NCBI RefSeq assembly: GCF_021283305.1
Contig: NZ_JAJSOK010000014.1
Coordinates: forward strand, 78,128 to 142,127
From: Pseudonocardia kujensis
Lineage (GTDB): Bacteria > Actinomycetota > Actinomycetes > Mycobacteriales > Pseudonocardiaceae
Reading direction: 5' to 3'
Length of the DNA: 64,000 bases
Of the stretch, positions 25,572 to 33,804 are shown piece after piece; the stretch's first letter is position 1, and each line of letters opens with the position of its first letter. The notes under the pieces are model-generated. The model did not search any database. It saw nothing but the letters and a program-made list of their open reading frames with translations, and was not told where the DNA came from. The translations under genes and the position numbers were made by a program.

Positions 25572-26212
25572 CCGTGGCCGCGCACCGTGCGCACCAGGCC
25601 GCGGTGCCGACCGAGCTTGGCGCGGATCGCGCGGATGTGGCAGTCGACGGCGCGCGGGCCCGTCCCGTCGGTCCAGCCGTCGCACTCGCTCACCAGCTGC
25701 GCACGGGTCAGCGGCCGCCCGGCGTGCAGGAGCAGAACCTTGAGCAGCTCGAACTCGTGGTGGGTCAGCGCGAGCGGGGCGCCGTCCACGGTCACCGACC
25801 AGGCGTGGACGTCGAGGACGAAGGGCCCCACGGCCAGGACCGCCGCCGCGGCCGGTCCGGGTTCGACCACGCGGCGCCGTCCGGCCAGCCGTAGCCGGGC
25901 GTCGATCTCCGCGGGTCCGGCCGAGGCCAGCACGAGCTGCACCACGGCGCAGTCCTCGTCGATCTGCGACGCGACCAGTTCCTCGATCACCCCGATCACC
26001 GGGATCCCGCGGGCGGTCGCGACCAGCCCCCGGCTCAGCTCGCAGGCCGCGAAGGGCTGTGTGCGGCCGTCGACGAGGACCACGTCGCACCACCCGGCCG
26101 ACAGGAACTCCTGGACCGACGGCCGGCAGGCGCGCACCGGGTGCGGCAGCAGGTCGAGCCCGGGGAGGACGGCGCGCACGTCGGGATCGGAGGTGAGGAC
26201 CAGAATCTGCAC
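25508..26212 (-). CDS. GlnR-like orphan response regulator 2
   Basis: Also 234 residues and clearly paralogous to the gene at 24867. MQILVLTSDPDVRAVLPGLDLLPHPVR opens a GlnR-like receiver, LASAGPAEIDARLRLA closes it, and LALTHHEFELLKVLLLHAGRPLTRAQL with VDCHIRAIRAKLG forms the winged helix. The stop codon (TAG at 25508 to 25510) lies inside the coding sequence of the opposing paralogue, so both C-terminal tails are encoded by the same 64 bp. The promoter would be in the AT-richer 26213 to 26692 region. Convergent overlap suggests mutual antisense control or an inverted duplication. Confidence 0.8.
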   Translation of the reverse strand: MQILVLTSDPDVRAVLPGLDLLPHPVRACRPSVQEFLSAGWCDVVLVDGRTQPFAACELSRGLVATARGIPVIGVIEELVASQIDEDCAVVQLVLASAGPAEIDARLRLAGRRRVVEPGPAAAAVLAVGPFVLDVHAWSVTVDGAPLALTHHEFELLKVLLLHAGRPLTRAQLVSECDGWTDGTGPRAVDCHIRAIRAKLGRHRGLVRTVRGHGYVLPRLPPGASEAGHPAGTT

Positions 26213-26692
26213 GGATTTCGCTCCCCGGAATGCGCCCCGACGGATGTGGAACGACTAGAACCACCCGCGCCATGATTCGCACAAGCGGCCCGATGTGACC
26301 ATTTCGTCAACACCTTCTCACGGCACGCGAAATCGGTTCGTGAACACCTCGCCCGGCTGGCACTGGCCTGCGAAGACATTGTGCGGCAGAGTATGCCCGA
26401 GCATCGCCCCGGATCGACGTGCGGAACCACCACATTTCTCAGCCTCCTCACGCGTTCCGGGGTCCGCCCGTGAGCAGTCCGAAACGTCGCGGAAACGGCG
26501 CGCCCCGATCGGGTGAATCGAGGGCGATTAACCCCGGCGTAACTGCAGCCCCACCGAACGCAACGGTTCGACTGGTTCGCTCTGCAACAGCCGAGGACGA
26601 CACGGGCTCCCCGCTCCCGCGTCCGGAACCCCGATCCCGGTCGTCGGTCGGACCTCGGTTCGTTCCCCACACGAAGTCCAAAGGAGACAGAC
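26213..26692. promoter_or_regulatory. Divergent intergenic region
   Basis: 480 bases with lower GC than the flanks and no supported gene. It lies between GlnR-like regulator 2 and the secreted protein gene. GTGAC and GAAAT elements around 26294 to 26332 resemble parts of GlnR boxes but not a full box. An AAAGGAG ribosome-binding site precedes the secreted protein gene. Confidence 0.4.
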
Positions 26693-27037
26693 ATGTCCCA
26701 GAGCGTTCTGCGTCGCGCCGGGAAGGCCGGTGTGGTGGTCGCCGGTGGCGTCATGGCCCTCTCGGCGGTCGCCGCCGGCACCGCGTTCGCCGACGAGGGC
26801 CACTCGGGGCCGGAGAAGGAGGTGGGCGGGTTCTCCCCGACGACCCCGATCGACGGCGTCGTCGCGCACTGGATGATGTACCACTACGAGAAGGACTTCA
26901 CCCAGGAGCCGCAGGCGATCCTCGCCGACCCCGCCGGCTACGCCGCGATCCACCAGCACATGGCCGAGATGATGCTCGGCCTCGCGCCGCTGCCCGCGGA
27001 CCCCGACCCGATGCCGCACGGCACGCACGGCGCGTGA
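26693..27037 (+). CDS. Small secreted protein of unknown function
   Basis: 114 residues with a Sec signal peptide: basic start, hydrophobic core VVVAGGVMALSAVAAGTAFA and probable cleavage after AFA-DEG. The mature part of about 80 residues has no Cys, several His and Met (WMMYHYEKDF, IHQHMAEMMLG) and ends in MPHGTHGA. This could favour metal or heme binding, but no family was recognised. An AAAGGAG ribosome-binding site precedes the ATG and a terminator follows. It is transcribed toward the isochorismate operon but separated from it. Confidence 0.75.
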   Translation: MSQSVLRRAGKAGVVVAGGVMALSAVAAGTAFADEGHSGPEKEVGGFSPTTPIDGVVAHWMMYHYEKDFTQEPQAILADPAGYAAIHQHMAEMMLGLAPLPADPDPMPHGTHGA

Positions 27038-27069
27038 TCGCCCCCACCCCTCGGGGCTGATCCACCACC

Positions 27070-27098
27070 GGCCGCCCCGCGTGCGTCGCGGGGCGGCC
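27070..27098 (+). terminator. Terminator hairpin after the secreted protein gene
   Basis: A perfect 12-bp GC stem (27070 to 27081 with 27087 to 27098) and a 5-base loop, 33 bases after the stop. It has no T-run, as is usual for actinobacterial I-shaped terminators. It separates the gene from the operon beginning at 27140. Confidence 0.75.
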
Positions 27099-27139
27099 CG
27101 GCCCCTTCCGATCCGATCCCCTCGATCCCGGAGAGCCGC

Positions 27140-27745
27140 ATGACCTCCACCCTGAACGACGCCCTCGTCCTCGACCCGGCCGCCCAGGGCCTGCTGTTCC
27201 GCGACGCGCGGACCGCGGCCGCGTTCACCAACGAGCCGGTCGGCGACGAGGTCCTCCGCGCCGTCCACGACCTCGTGCGCGCCGCCCCCACGTCCATGAA
27301 CTGCTCCCCGCTGCGAGTGTTCGCGCTGCGCAGCGGCAGCGCGCGGGCCCGGCTGCTGCCGCACATGGCCGAGGGCAACCGGGACAAGACGGCCGCGGCC
27401 CCGCTGGTGCTGCTCCTCGCGGCCGACCACGCCTTCACCGCGCACATGCCGACGCTGTTCCCCTTCGTCGACGCCGACGCCTACTTCGCCGATCCCGCGA
27501 TGCGAGCCGCGACCGCCGAGTACAACACCGCCCTGCAGGTCGCCTACCTGATCCTCGGGCTGCGCGCCGCGGGCCTGGGCGTCGGCCCGATGGCCGGCTT
27601 CGACCGCGAGGGCGTCGACGCCGAGTTCTTCCCCGAGGGCCGGCTGCGCGCCTCCCTGGTGCTGATCGCCGGGCGCCCGGCGGGCGAGAGCCCCTACCCG
27701 CGGCTGCCGCGACCGGACTTCGACCAGGTCGTCGCCTTCCTCTGA
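27140..27745 (+). CDS. RutE-like nitroreductase family protein
   Basis: A 201-residue FMN-dependent nitroreductase fold close to malonic semialdehyde reductase RutE. Markers: FTNEPVGDEVLRAVHDLVRAAPTSMNCSP (about 30 to 58), LPHMAEGNRDKTAAAPLVLLLAADHAF, and LGVGPMAGFDREGVDAEFFPEG (about 152 to 173). Such enzymes reduce aldehydes, enals or flavins with NAD(P)H. It is the first gene of a four-gene operon with a group D flavin monooxygenase next, so it may supply reduced flavin or reduce a pathway intermediate. No other rut genes are present, so a pyrimidine role is unlikely. Confidence 0.83.
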   Translation: MTSTLNDALVLDPAAQGLLFRDARTAAAFTNEPVGDEVLRAVHDLVRAAPTSMNCSPLRVFALRSGSARARLLPHMAEGNRDKTAAAPLVLLLAADHAFTAHMPTLFPFVDADAYFADPAMRAATAEYNTALQVAYLILGLRAAGLGVGPMAGFDREGVDAEFFPEGRLRASLVLIAGRPAGESPYPRLPRPDFDQVVAFL

Positions 27746-27772
27746 GCCCGGCCCGCCCGACGAGGAGGAACC

Positions 27773-28990
27773 GTGAGCACGACCACCCTGCCGGTCGACA
27801 CGCCGAGCGACCCGGTCGAACCGATCGACCCCGTCGCCGGCGCCGCGGCCGTCGCCCCGCTGCTCGCCGAGCAGCGCCCGCTCGGTGAGTCCCGGCGCAG
27901 GCTGACCGACGCCACGGTCGCCGCGCTCGCCGACGCCGGCCAGCTGCGCACCTGGGTCCCGCGCCGGTTCGGCGGGCTGGAGACCGACACGCCGTCGGTG
28001 ATCGACGCGACCGCGCGGATCTCCGCGGCCGATCCGGCTGCCGGGTGGGTCACCATGATCCTGTCCTGCGCGGACTTCCTGGTCGGGATGCTGGAGCAGC
28101 GCGCCCAGCAGGAGGTCTGGTCCTCGGGCCCGGACACCTCGGTGTGCGCGGTGTTCAACCCCAGCTCCACCAGCGAGCGGGTGCCGGGCGGCTGGCGGGT
28201 CCGGGGGCGGTGGATGCCCGCCTCCGGCTGCCGGCACGCGAGCTGGGCGCTGCTCGGCGTCCCGCTGGCCGACGACCCCAAGGCCGCAGGCGCGACCACC
28301 CGCGCCAGCGTGCTGATCCCGATGAGCGAGCTGACCGTCACGGCCAGCTGGAACGCCATCGGCATGCGCGCCACCGGCAGCGACACCCTCGAGACCGCCG
28401 ACGCGTTCGTCCCCCAGCACCGGGTGCTGCGGCTCGCGCCGGCCCTCGAGGGTCGGTCCCCCGGCTCCTACGGCGCCTCCTGGCGGCACCGCTCGCCGCT
28501 GATGCCGACGCTGTCGGTCCACATGATGGCCGTCTACCTGGGCATGGCCGCCTCGGCGCTCGACGTCGTGCTCGCCGCCGCCGGGAGCAAGCCCCTCACC
28601 TTCACCACCTACTCCCGCGCCGCCGAGTCCGGCGGCGTGCAGACCGCCGTCGCGAAGGCCGCGCTGACGATCGACGCGATGTGGGCGCTGGCCCACCACG
28701 CCGCCCGCGAGGTCGACTGGTGGGCCCGCACCGGCACCCGCCCCTCGACGGCGGACCGGGCGCGGGTCCGCGGCTGGACCGGGCACGTCGCCGCCCAGTG
28801 CCGCGAGGCCGTCGACCAGCTCGTCAGCTGCTACGGCGCCTCGGCCTTCGCCGAGACCAACCCCTTGCAGGCCACCGTCCGCGACATGCACGCCGCCAGC
28901 CGGCACGCGGTGGCCAACCCGATCACCGGCACCGAGATCTACGGCCGCGCGCTGCTCGGCGTGGAGCCGTCGATCGCCACGCTCATCTGA
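27773..28990 (+). CDS. Group D flavin monooxygenase (acyl-CoA-dehydrogenase fold)
   Basis: A 405-residue protein with the acyl-CoA dehydrogenase fold in the HsaA/DszC/nitrososynthase-like branch, not a true CoA dehydrogenase. Features: ADAGQLRTWVPRRFGGLE (about 53), DPAAGWVTMILSCADFL (about 86), PGGWRVRGRWMPASGC (about 140), GMRATGSDTLETADAFVP (about 198) and a helical C-terminal half. Members hydroxylate aromatics, sulfur heterocycles or amines using FMNH2 or FADH2 from a separate reductase. It lies 27 bases downstream of the nitroreductase gene and 10 bases upstream of isochorismate synthase. This points to oxidation of an isochorismate-derived or amino compound. Confidence 0.8.
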   Translation: MSTTTLPVDTPSDPVEPIDPVAGAAAVAPLLAEQRPLGESRRRLTDATVAALADAGQLRTWVPRRFGGLETDTPSVIDATARISAADPAAGWVTMILSCADFLVGMLEQRAQQEVWSSGPDTSVCAVFNPSSTSERVPGGWRVRGRWMPASGCRHASWALLGVPLADDPKAAGATTRASVLIPMSELTVTASWNAIGMRATGSDTLETADAFVPQHRVLRLAPALEGRSPGSYGASWRHRSPLMPTLSVHMMAVYLGMAASALDVVLAAAGSKPLTFTTYSRAAESGGVQTAVAKAALTIDAMWALAHHAAREVDWWARTGTRPSTADRARVRGWTGHVAAQCREAVDQLVSCYGASAFAETNPLQATVRDMHAASRHAVANPITGTEIYGRALLGVEPSIATLI

Positions 28991-29000
28991 GGAGTCCCTC

Positions 29001-30386
29001 GTGACCACCGAGAGCGCCCTGACCGCCACCGACGCGGCCCTGGGCTCGCGGGACCTGGCCGCCCGCGACCGGTCCGCGGTCCCGCGCGCCCGCACCGTCC
29101 CGGCCGGCCTGCGCGCCACCACCCGCGAGATCGCGGACCCGGGTGACCTGGTCGGACTACTGCCCGCCGCCGCCGACGCCCTGTCCTGGGTCCGCGGCGG
29201 CGAGGGACTCGTGGCCTGGGGTCGCACGACGACCCTGGAGACCGGCGGCCCCGGCCGCTTCGTCGACGCCGAGGCCGTGTGGCGGGCCCTCGCCGCCCGG
29301 ATCGAGGTCGACGACGAGGTGGGCCTGCCGGGCACCGGACCCGTCGCCTTCGCGTCGTTCGCCTTCGGCGACGGGCCACTGGGGCGGACCCGCACCGGAG
29401 GTGGCCAGCGCTCCGTGCTCGTCGTCCCCCGTGTCGTCGTCGGACGGCGCGGTGGCCGGTGCTGGATCACCGAGCTGGGCCCCGTGGCCGGCCACCCCGC
29501 CCTCGTGGGCGACGTGCCCGCAGACCCGGCCCGGCTCGGCCCGGACGACCGTCCCGCGCCGGTCCGCCGGCCGGGCCCCGCGCACTGGACGGCGGGGGCG
29601 ATGTCCGCCGCCGCCTACCGCGACGCGGTCGCCGAGGCCGTCGCGCGGATGTCCGGCGGCCCGCTCGAGAAGGTCGTGCTCGCCCGGGACGTGGTGGCCC
29701 GCTTCGGCCGGCCCGTCGATCCCCGGTTCCTGGTCCGGGCGCTCGCCGAGGGCAACCCCCGGTGCTGGACCTACTCGGTCGACGGGCTCGTCGGCGCCAC
29801 CCCGGAGCTGCTGCTCCGCCGGTGCGGCGCGGTCGTCGAGTCCCGGGTGCTGGCCGGTACGACCTGGCCGGGCACCGAGGGCACCGACGAGCAGGTGCTG
29901 GCCGCGGAGAAGTACCGCGAGGAGCACCGGTTCGCCGTCGAGTCGCTGTGCCGGACCCTCGGCCCCTCGTGCACCCGCATGGAGCTCGACGGGCCGCACC
30001 TGCTGCGGCTGCCGACCGTCACCCACCTGTCCACGGACGTCCGCGGCCGTCTCGACCCGCGCCACGACCCGTCGGTGCTGGCCCTCGCGGGCGCGGTGCA
30101 CCCGACCGCCGCGGTGGGCGGCACCCCGCCCGCCCTCGCGGCCGCGACGATCGCCGAGCTGGAGGGCCGGGTCGGGCTGCGGCGCGGCCGCTACGCCGGT
30201 CCGGTCGGCTGGGTCGACGCGCACGGCGACGGCGAGCTCGGCATCGCCCTGCGCTGCGCCCAGCTCTCCGGCCGCACGGCCCGGCTCTTCGCCGGCTGCG
30301 GTGTCGTCGCCGACTCCGACCCCGATCTCGAGCTCGCCGAGACCGCCGCCAAGCTCCGCGCCGTCACCGAGGCGCTCGGCTCCTGA
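29001..30386 (+). CDS. Isochorismate synthase
   Basis: A 461-residue chorismate-binding enzyme of the MenF/EntC/DhbC family, converting chorismate to isochorismate. The C-terminal catalytic region is complete: LEKVVLARDVVARFG (about 217), TPELLLRR (about 270), ESRVLAGTTWPG, HLSTDVRGRL (about 341), HPTAAVGGTPP (about 370) and RGRYAGPVGWVDAHGDGELGIALR (about 395 to 418). It is followed by a methyltransferase in the same operon and converges on menD, the next enzyme of menaquinone synthesis. It could be the housekeeping menF or a dedicated enzyme for a small metabolite. The operon partners favour the second. Confidence 0.9.
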   Translation: MTTESALTATDAALGSRDLAARDRSAVPRARTVPAGLRATTREIADPGDLVGLLPAAADALSWVRGGEGLVAWGRTTTLETGGPGRFVDAEAVWRALAARIEVDDEVGLPGTGPVAFASFAFGDGPLGRTRTGGGQRSVLVVPRVVVGRRGGRCWITELGPVAGHPALVGDVPADPARLGPDDRPAPVRRPGPAHWTAGAMSAAAYRDAVAEAVARMSGGPLEKVVLARDVVARFGRPVDPRFLVRALAEGNPRCWTYSVDGLVGATPELLLRRCGAVVESRVLAGTTWPGTEGTDEQVLAAEKYREEHRFAVESLCRTLGPSCTRMELDGPHLLRLPTVTHLSTDVRGRLDPRHDPSVLALAGAVHPTAAVGGTPPALAAATIAELEGRVGLRRGRYAGPVGWVDAHGDGELGIALRCAQLSGRTARLFAGCGVVADSDPDLELAETAAKLRAVTEALGS

Positions 30387-30427
30387 GCCGTTCCCGAGCT
30401 CGTTCCCGATCCACCGGAGGTCCGTCC

Positions 30428-31546
30428 GTGACAGCCACTGCCGACCCGGGCCTCGGCACGCCCGGGCGTCCCGCGCCCGCCCACGCACCGCGCTCGGTGC
30501 TGGCGACCGTGCACCAGGCCTTCCTGGCCCGTGCGCTCTACACCGTCGTCGAGCTCGGCGTGGTCGACGAGCTGGCCCACGGCCCGCGCAGCTGCGCCGA
30601 GCTGGCCGGCGTGCTGGGCGTGGCGGCCGGGCCGCTGCACCAGGTCGTGCGCGGGACCGCGAGCGCGGGACTCCTGCGCTCGCTCGGCGGCACCGGGTCC
30701 GACGAGGTCTTCGCGCTCACCGACACCGGGGAGATGCTGTTGCCGGGGCACCCGAGCGCCACGCGCGACCTCGTGCTGATGATGCAGGGCCCCACCGTCC
30801 TCGGCTGCCTCGAGGCGCTCCCCGACCGCGTGCGCAGCGGTCGCACCGGCCCCGAGGTCGCGCACGGCCGCACCTGGTTCGAGAACCTGCGCGCCGACGC
30901 CGCGCTGGCCGCCTCCTTCGACCGGATGATGGTCGCGATCCACGGCGGCGAGTACGGCGCCGTGGCGGCGGCGTACGACCTCGGCTGGGCCCGGACCGTG
31001 GTCGACGTCGGCGGCGGGACCGGCGGCCTGACCGTCGCCCTGCTGGAGGCCAACGCCCACCTGCACGGGGTGGTGTACGACCTGCCCGACGTCGCCGCCC
31101 GGGCCGAGCGGACCCTGCGGCGGTCCGGGCTCGCCCACCGGGCCGAGGTCCGCGGCGGCAGTTTCTTCGACCGCGTGCCCGGCGGGGCCGACGCCTACCT
31201 GCTCTCCTACGTCCTGCACGACTGGACCGACGCGGACTGCGACCGGATCCTGCGGACCGTCGCCGCCGCCATGAGCACGGGCTCGCGCCTGCTGGTCGTC
31301 GAGAACGTGCTGCCCGCCGGGGACGAGCCACACCCCGGACGGACCCTGGACCTGCTCATGGCCACCCTCACCCACGGCCGCGAACGCACCGAGGAGGAGT
31401 ACCGGCGGCTGCTCGCCCGAGCCGGCCTGCGGCTGCGACGGGTGGTGCCCACGGCGTCCCCGGTCAGCGTCCTGGAGGCCGTGGTGGACCCCGTCGTCGA
31501 GACGCCCGCGGCGCCCGATCCGGAACCGGGGCCGGGCGGGCACTGA
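30428..31546 (+). CDS. SAM-dependent O-methyltransferase (COMT-like)
   Basis: 372 residues from a GTG at 30428 with GGAGG upstream. An N-terminal winged-helix dimerisation domain (about 20 to 110, FLARALYTVVELGVVDELA) precedes the Methyltransf_2 catalytic domain. This has VDVGGGTGGLTVALLEANAHL (about 195 to 215), VYDLPDVA, and LLSYVLHDWTDADCDRIL with the catalytic-type His. These enzymes methylate phenolic hydroxyls in natural product pathways. It is the last gene of the nitroreductase, monooxygenase, isochorismate synthase operon and presumably finishes the product. Confidence 0.88.
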   Translation: MTATADPGLGTPGRPAPAHAPRSVLATVHQAFLARALYTVVELGVVDELAHGPRSCAELAGVLGVAAGPLHQVVRGTASAGLLRSLGGTGSDEVFALTDTGEMLLPGHPSATRDLVLMMQGPTVLGCLEALPDRVRSGRTGPEVAHGRTWFENLRADAALAASFDRMMVAIHGGEYGAVAAAYDLGWARTVVDVGGGTGGLTVALLEANAHLHGVVYDLPDVAARAERTLRRSGLAHRAEVRGGSFFDRVPGGADAYLLSYVLHDWTDADCDRILRTVAAAMSTGSRLLVVENVLPAGDEPHPGRTLDLLMATLTHGRERTEEEYRRLLARAGLRLRRVVPTASPVSVLEAVVDPVVETPAAPDPEPGPGGH

Positions 31547-31580
31547 GCTGCAGGACACGAGGACCGATCGGGGGATCGGG

Positions 31581-31610
31581 CGGGGCGGGAGCGGCGGCGC
31601 TCCCGCCCCG
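31581..31610. terminator. Bidirectional terminator hairpin
   Basis: A 12-bp stem (31581 to 31592 with 31599 to 31610) and a 6-base loop, followed by TTCT, between the methyltransferase and the converging MFS gene. Its right arm is part of a 25-bp sequence repeated at 35605, where the left arm is absent. Confidence 0.8.
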
Positions 31611-31619
31611 TTCTGCACG
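31595..31619. repeat. 25-bp direct repeat, left copy
   Basis: Identical over 25 bp to 35605 to 35629. It contains the right arm of the terminator and continues as TTCTGCACG. The two copies bracket exactly the MFS and split phosphotransferase genes. Confidence 0.85.
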
Positions 31620-31627
31620 CCGGCAGG

Positions 31628-32998
31628 TCAGGAGCCGTTCTGCGCTCGGGCTCGCTTCGGTGCCGACCGGCCGGGGAGAACGGCTGCGCAGGCCAGGCTG
31701 ACGACCAGCGCCGCGGCGAACAGCACGAGGACGGTCCGATGCTCACCGAGGACGACGGACCGGTCGTCGGCGAGGTCGACCAGGCGCCCGAGTGCGGCGA
31801 CGCCGACGATCCCGCCGAGGTAGCGCATCGTCGACCCGATCCCGGCCGCGGCACCACTGTGGTCGCGGGGCACGGCTGCCAGTGAAGCGGCCTGCGCGGC
31901 GGGGGTGGCCAGGCCGACCCCGAGACCGAGCAGCGCGAGCGGGAGCACCAGCTGTCGAAGTGCCGACAGGTCCCCTGTCACCAGCAGACCCACAGCGGCG
32001 AGAGTGACCACGACCCCGCCGACCGCCATCGGCCGCGGCCCGACGAGATCGGTGAGCCGCCCTGCGGCCAGGGACGCGACGGTCACCGTGGCCGTCATCG
32101 CGACGAGGAGCCGGCCGATGCCCGCGGAGTCGACCGCGAGCAGGACCCCGAGCACCTGCGGCAGCTCGAACAGCAGCGTGTACGTCACCAGGTTCTGCAG
32201 CGCGACCAGCAACGAGCCCGCGGTGAACGGCAGCGACCTGAACAGCCCGAAGGCCACCACCGGGTCGGCGGCCCGGCGCTCCCACCACACGAAGGCCCCG
32301 AGAAGCGCGGCGCACGCGGCCAGGAGGACGGCGGTGAGCGTGCCGGTGGCCTCCAACCCGAGGACCAGCGCGGCCAGTGTCGCCGTGAGCAGGATGCTGC
32401 CGAGCACGTCGAACGGCAGGCCGTTCTGCGGTTCCGCCTCCCGCCCCCGACCCGTGGCCGCCAGCACCGCCACGATCCCGAGCACGGGCAGGTTGACGGC
32501 GAAGATGCTGGGCCAGCCGAAGGCACCCACGAGCTCTCCGCCGACCACCGGGCCGACGCCCGCCGCGAGCGACATGATGGCCCCGAACAGGCCGAAGGCG
32601 CGGCCGCGCCGCTCCGCGGGCAGCTCGATCCGCAGCAGCGCCACCGTCGCCGGCACGATCGCGGCGCCCCCGGCAGCCATCAGCACCCGGGCCACCGCGA
32701 GCACGCCGAGGGCTCCGGCGACCATTCCGAGCACGGCACCGGCTGCCATCAGCACCTCGCCGAGGGCGAGGACCCTGCGGTGGCCGAGGCGGTCGCCGAG
32801 CTTGCCGCCCGGACTCTGCAGGACGATCGCGGCCACGAGATAGCTCGCCACGACGGCCTGCGCGACCGTCCCGGACGGGCGGGCGAACTCACGGGCCATG
32901 TCGGGCAGGGCCACCGCGATCATGGTCGAGTTGAGCGGCAGCAGCGAGGAGGCGAGCAGGGCCGCGCCGAGCGACCGCCTGGCCGAGGGTTCAGCCAC
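31628..32998 (-). CDS. MFS drug/metabolite exporter (DHA2-like)
   Basis: 456 residues from a GTG at 32998, with about 14 hydrophobic helices. It has the motif A region GGKLGDRLGHRRVLALGE (about 65 to 82) and the antiporter-like motif C region GVGPVVGGELVGAFGWPSIFAVN (about 145 to 167). The family exports drugs and metabolites by proton antiport. Its start overlaps the end of the PEP/pyruvate-binding protein gene by 8 bases. It is the last gene of an inserted-looking three-gene block and may export the isochorismate-derived product or a phosphorylated compound. Confidence 0.85.
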   Translation of the reverse strand: MAEPSARRSLGAALLASSLLPLNSTMIAVALPDMAREFARPSGTVAQAVVASYLVAAIVLQSPGGKLGDRLGHRRVLALGEVLMAAGAVLGMVAGALGVLAVARVLMAAGGAAIVPATVALLRIELPAERRGRAFGLFGAIMSLAAGVGPVVGGELVGAFGWPSIFAVNLPVLGIVAVLAATGRGREAEPQNGLPFDVLGSILLTATLAALVLGLEATGTLTAVLLAACAALLGAFVWWERRAADPVVAFGLFRSLPFTAGSLLVALQNLVTYTLLFELPQVLGVLLAVDSAGIGRLLVAMTATVTVASLAAGRLTDLVGPRPMAVGGVVVTLAAVGLLVTGDLSALRQLVLPLALLGLGVGLATPAAQAASLAAVPRDHSGAAAGIGSTMRYLGGIVGVAALGRLVDLADDRSVVLGEHRTVLVLFAAALVVSLACAAVLPGRSAPKRARAQNGS

Positions 32999-33797
32999 CG
33001 GTGATCGGCCGCCGCTGCAGGAGGAAGACGGCGCCGCCGGAGAAGGCGAACTCGATGTCGTGCTCCGCGACGCCGTAGACCGCGTCGCACGCCTCGGCGA
33101 GTGCGTGCAGCGCGGCGAGCTGCGTGGCGTCCAGGCAGAGCGTGTGCACCGCCGCTCCGGTGACCACGAGCTCCTCGGTGCCTGCCGGGCCGACGCGCAG
33201 CGCCACGTCCTTCTCCCCGGCCGTGCGCTCGAGCAGCCGACCCCGGGAGTCGAGTCGGTACCGGTCCGGGACGACCAGCCCGGCCACGACGGCCTCACCG
33301 AGGCCCCAGCTCGCCTCGATGACCCGCTCCGCGGCGCCGGTGACCGGGTTGCGGGTGAACAGCACACCGGCCGTCTCCGCCGGCACGAGTTCCTGGATCA
33401 CCACACCCATCCGGCAGGGGCCGAGGCCGAGCCGGCCGCGGTAGGCGCGGGCGCCCACCGCGTCACCGGAGGCGTACACGCTCCGGACGGCGGCGACCAC
33501 GGCCTCGGGCCGGCACACGCCGAGGACGGTGCCGTGCGCGCCCGCGAAGCTGGCCGCGCCCGAGTCCTCTCCCACGGCACTGGACCGGACCGCGCACGGG
33601 ACGCCGTCCGCGCACGCGTCACGCAGTGCCGCCACGACCTCGGCGTCCCCGCGCACCACCGCCTGAACGGCGTCGACGGACAGCGCGAACCCGGCCGGCA
33701 CGGGAAGCCCGGCTCGCGCGGCCGCCCCGAGCGCGACCGCCTTGCCGCCGAACTCGGCCTGGTCCGTGGTCTCGGCGAGCGGCGTCAACCGGAACAT
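32991..33797 (-). CDS. PEP/pyruvate-binding ATP-grasp half of a split phosphotransferase
   Basis: A 268-residue protein equal to the N-terminal ATP-binding domain of PEP synthase and rifampin phosphotransferase (RPH). FGGKAVALGAAARAGLPVPAGFALS (about 16 to 40), VPCAVRSSAVGEDSGAASFAGAH (about 70 to 92), ELVPAETAGVLFTRNPVTG and EASWGLGEAVV (about 165), ending in FLLQRRPIT, are all standard. The phospho-His swivelling domain is absent here and is encoded by the gene 7 bases upstream. The pair probably transfers phosphate from ATP, via a His, to an acceptor. ATG at 33797. Confidence 0.85.
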   Translation of the reverse strand: MFRLTPLAETTDQAEFGGKAVALGAAARAGLPVPAGFALSVDAVQAVVRGDAEVVAALRDACADGVPCAVRSSAVGEDSGAASFAGAHGTVLGVCRPEAVVAAVRSVYASGDAVGARAYRGRLGLGPCRMGVVIQELVPAETAGVLFTRNPVTGAAERVIEASWGLGEAVVAGLVVPDRYRLDSRGRLLERTAGEKDVALRVGPAGTEELVVTGAAVHTLCLDATQLAALHALAEACDAVYGVAEHDIEFAFSGGAVFLLQRRPITGG

Positions 33798-33804
33798 GCC
33801 GCCC

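Noticed and set aside
24867..26212. Either GlnR-like gene as the housekeeping glnR
   Set aside because: Both diverge from canonical GlnR in the receiver and tail, occur as a pair and lie in an accessory region, so no gene symbol was given.
27140..27745. rutE of the pyrimidine degradation pathway
   Set aside because: No other rut genes are nearby and the operon context is biosynthetic.
26528..29470. A 980-codon minus-strand frame opposite the isochorismate operon
   Set aside because: It is antisense to four well-supported genes and shows shadow-type composition.
29001..30386. Salicylate synthase or anthranilate synthase component
   Set aside because: Salicylate synthases and TrpE can look similar, but the GRYAGPVGW region and menD neighbourhood favour isochorismate synthase.
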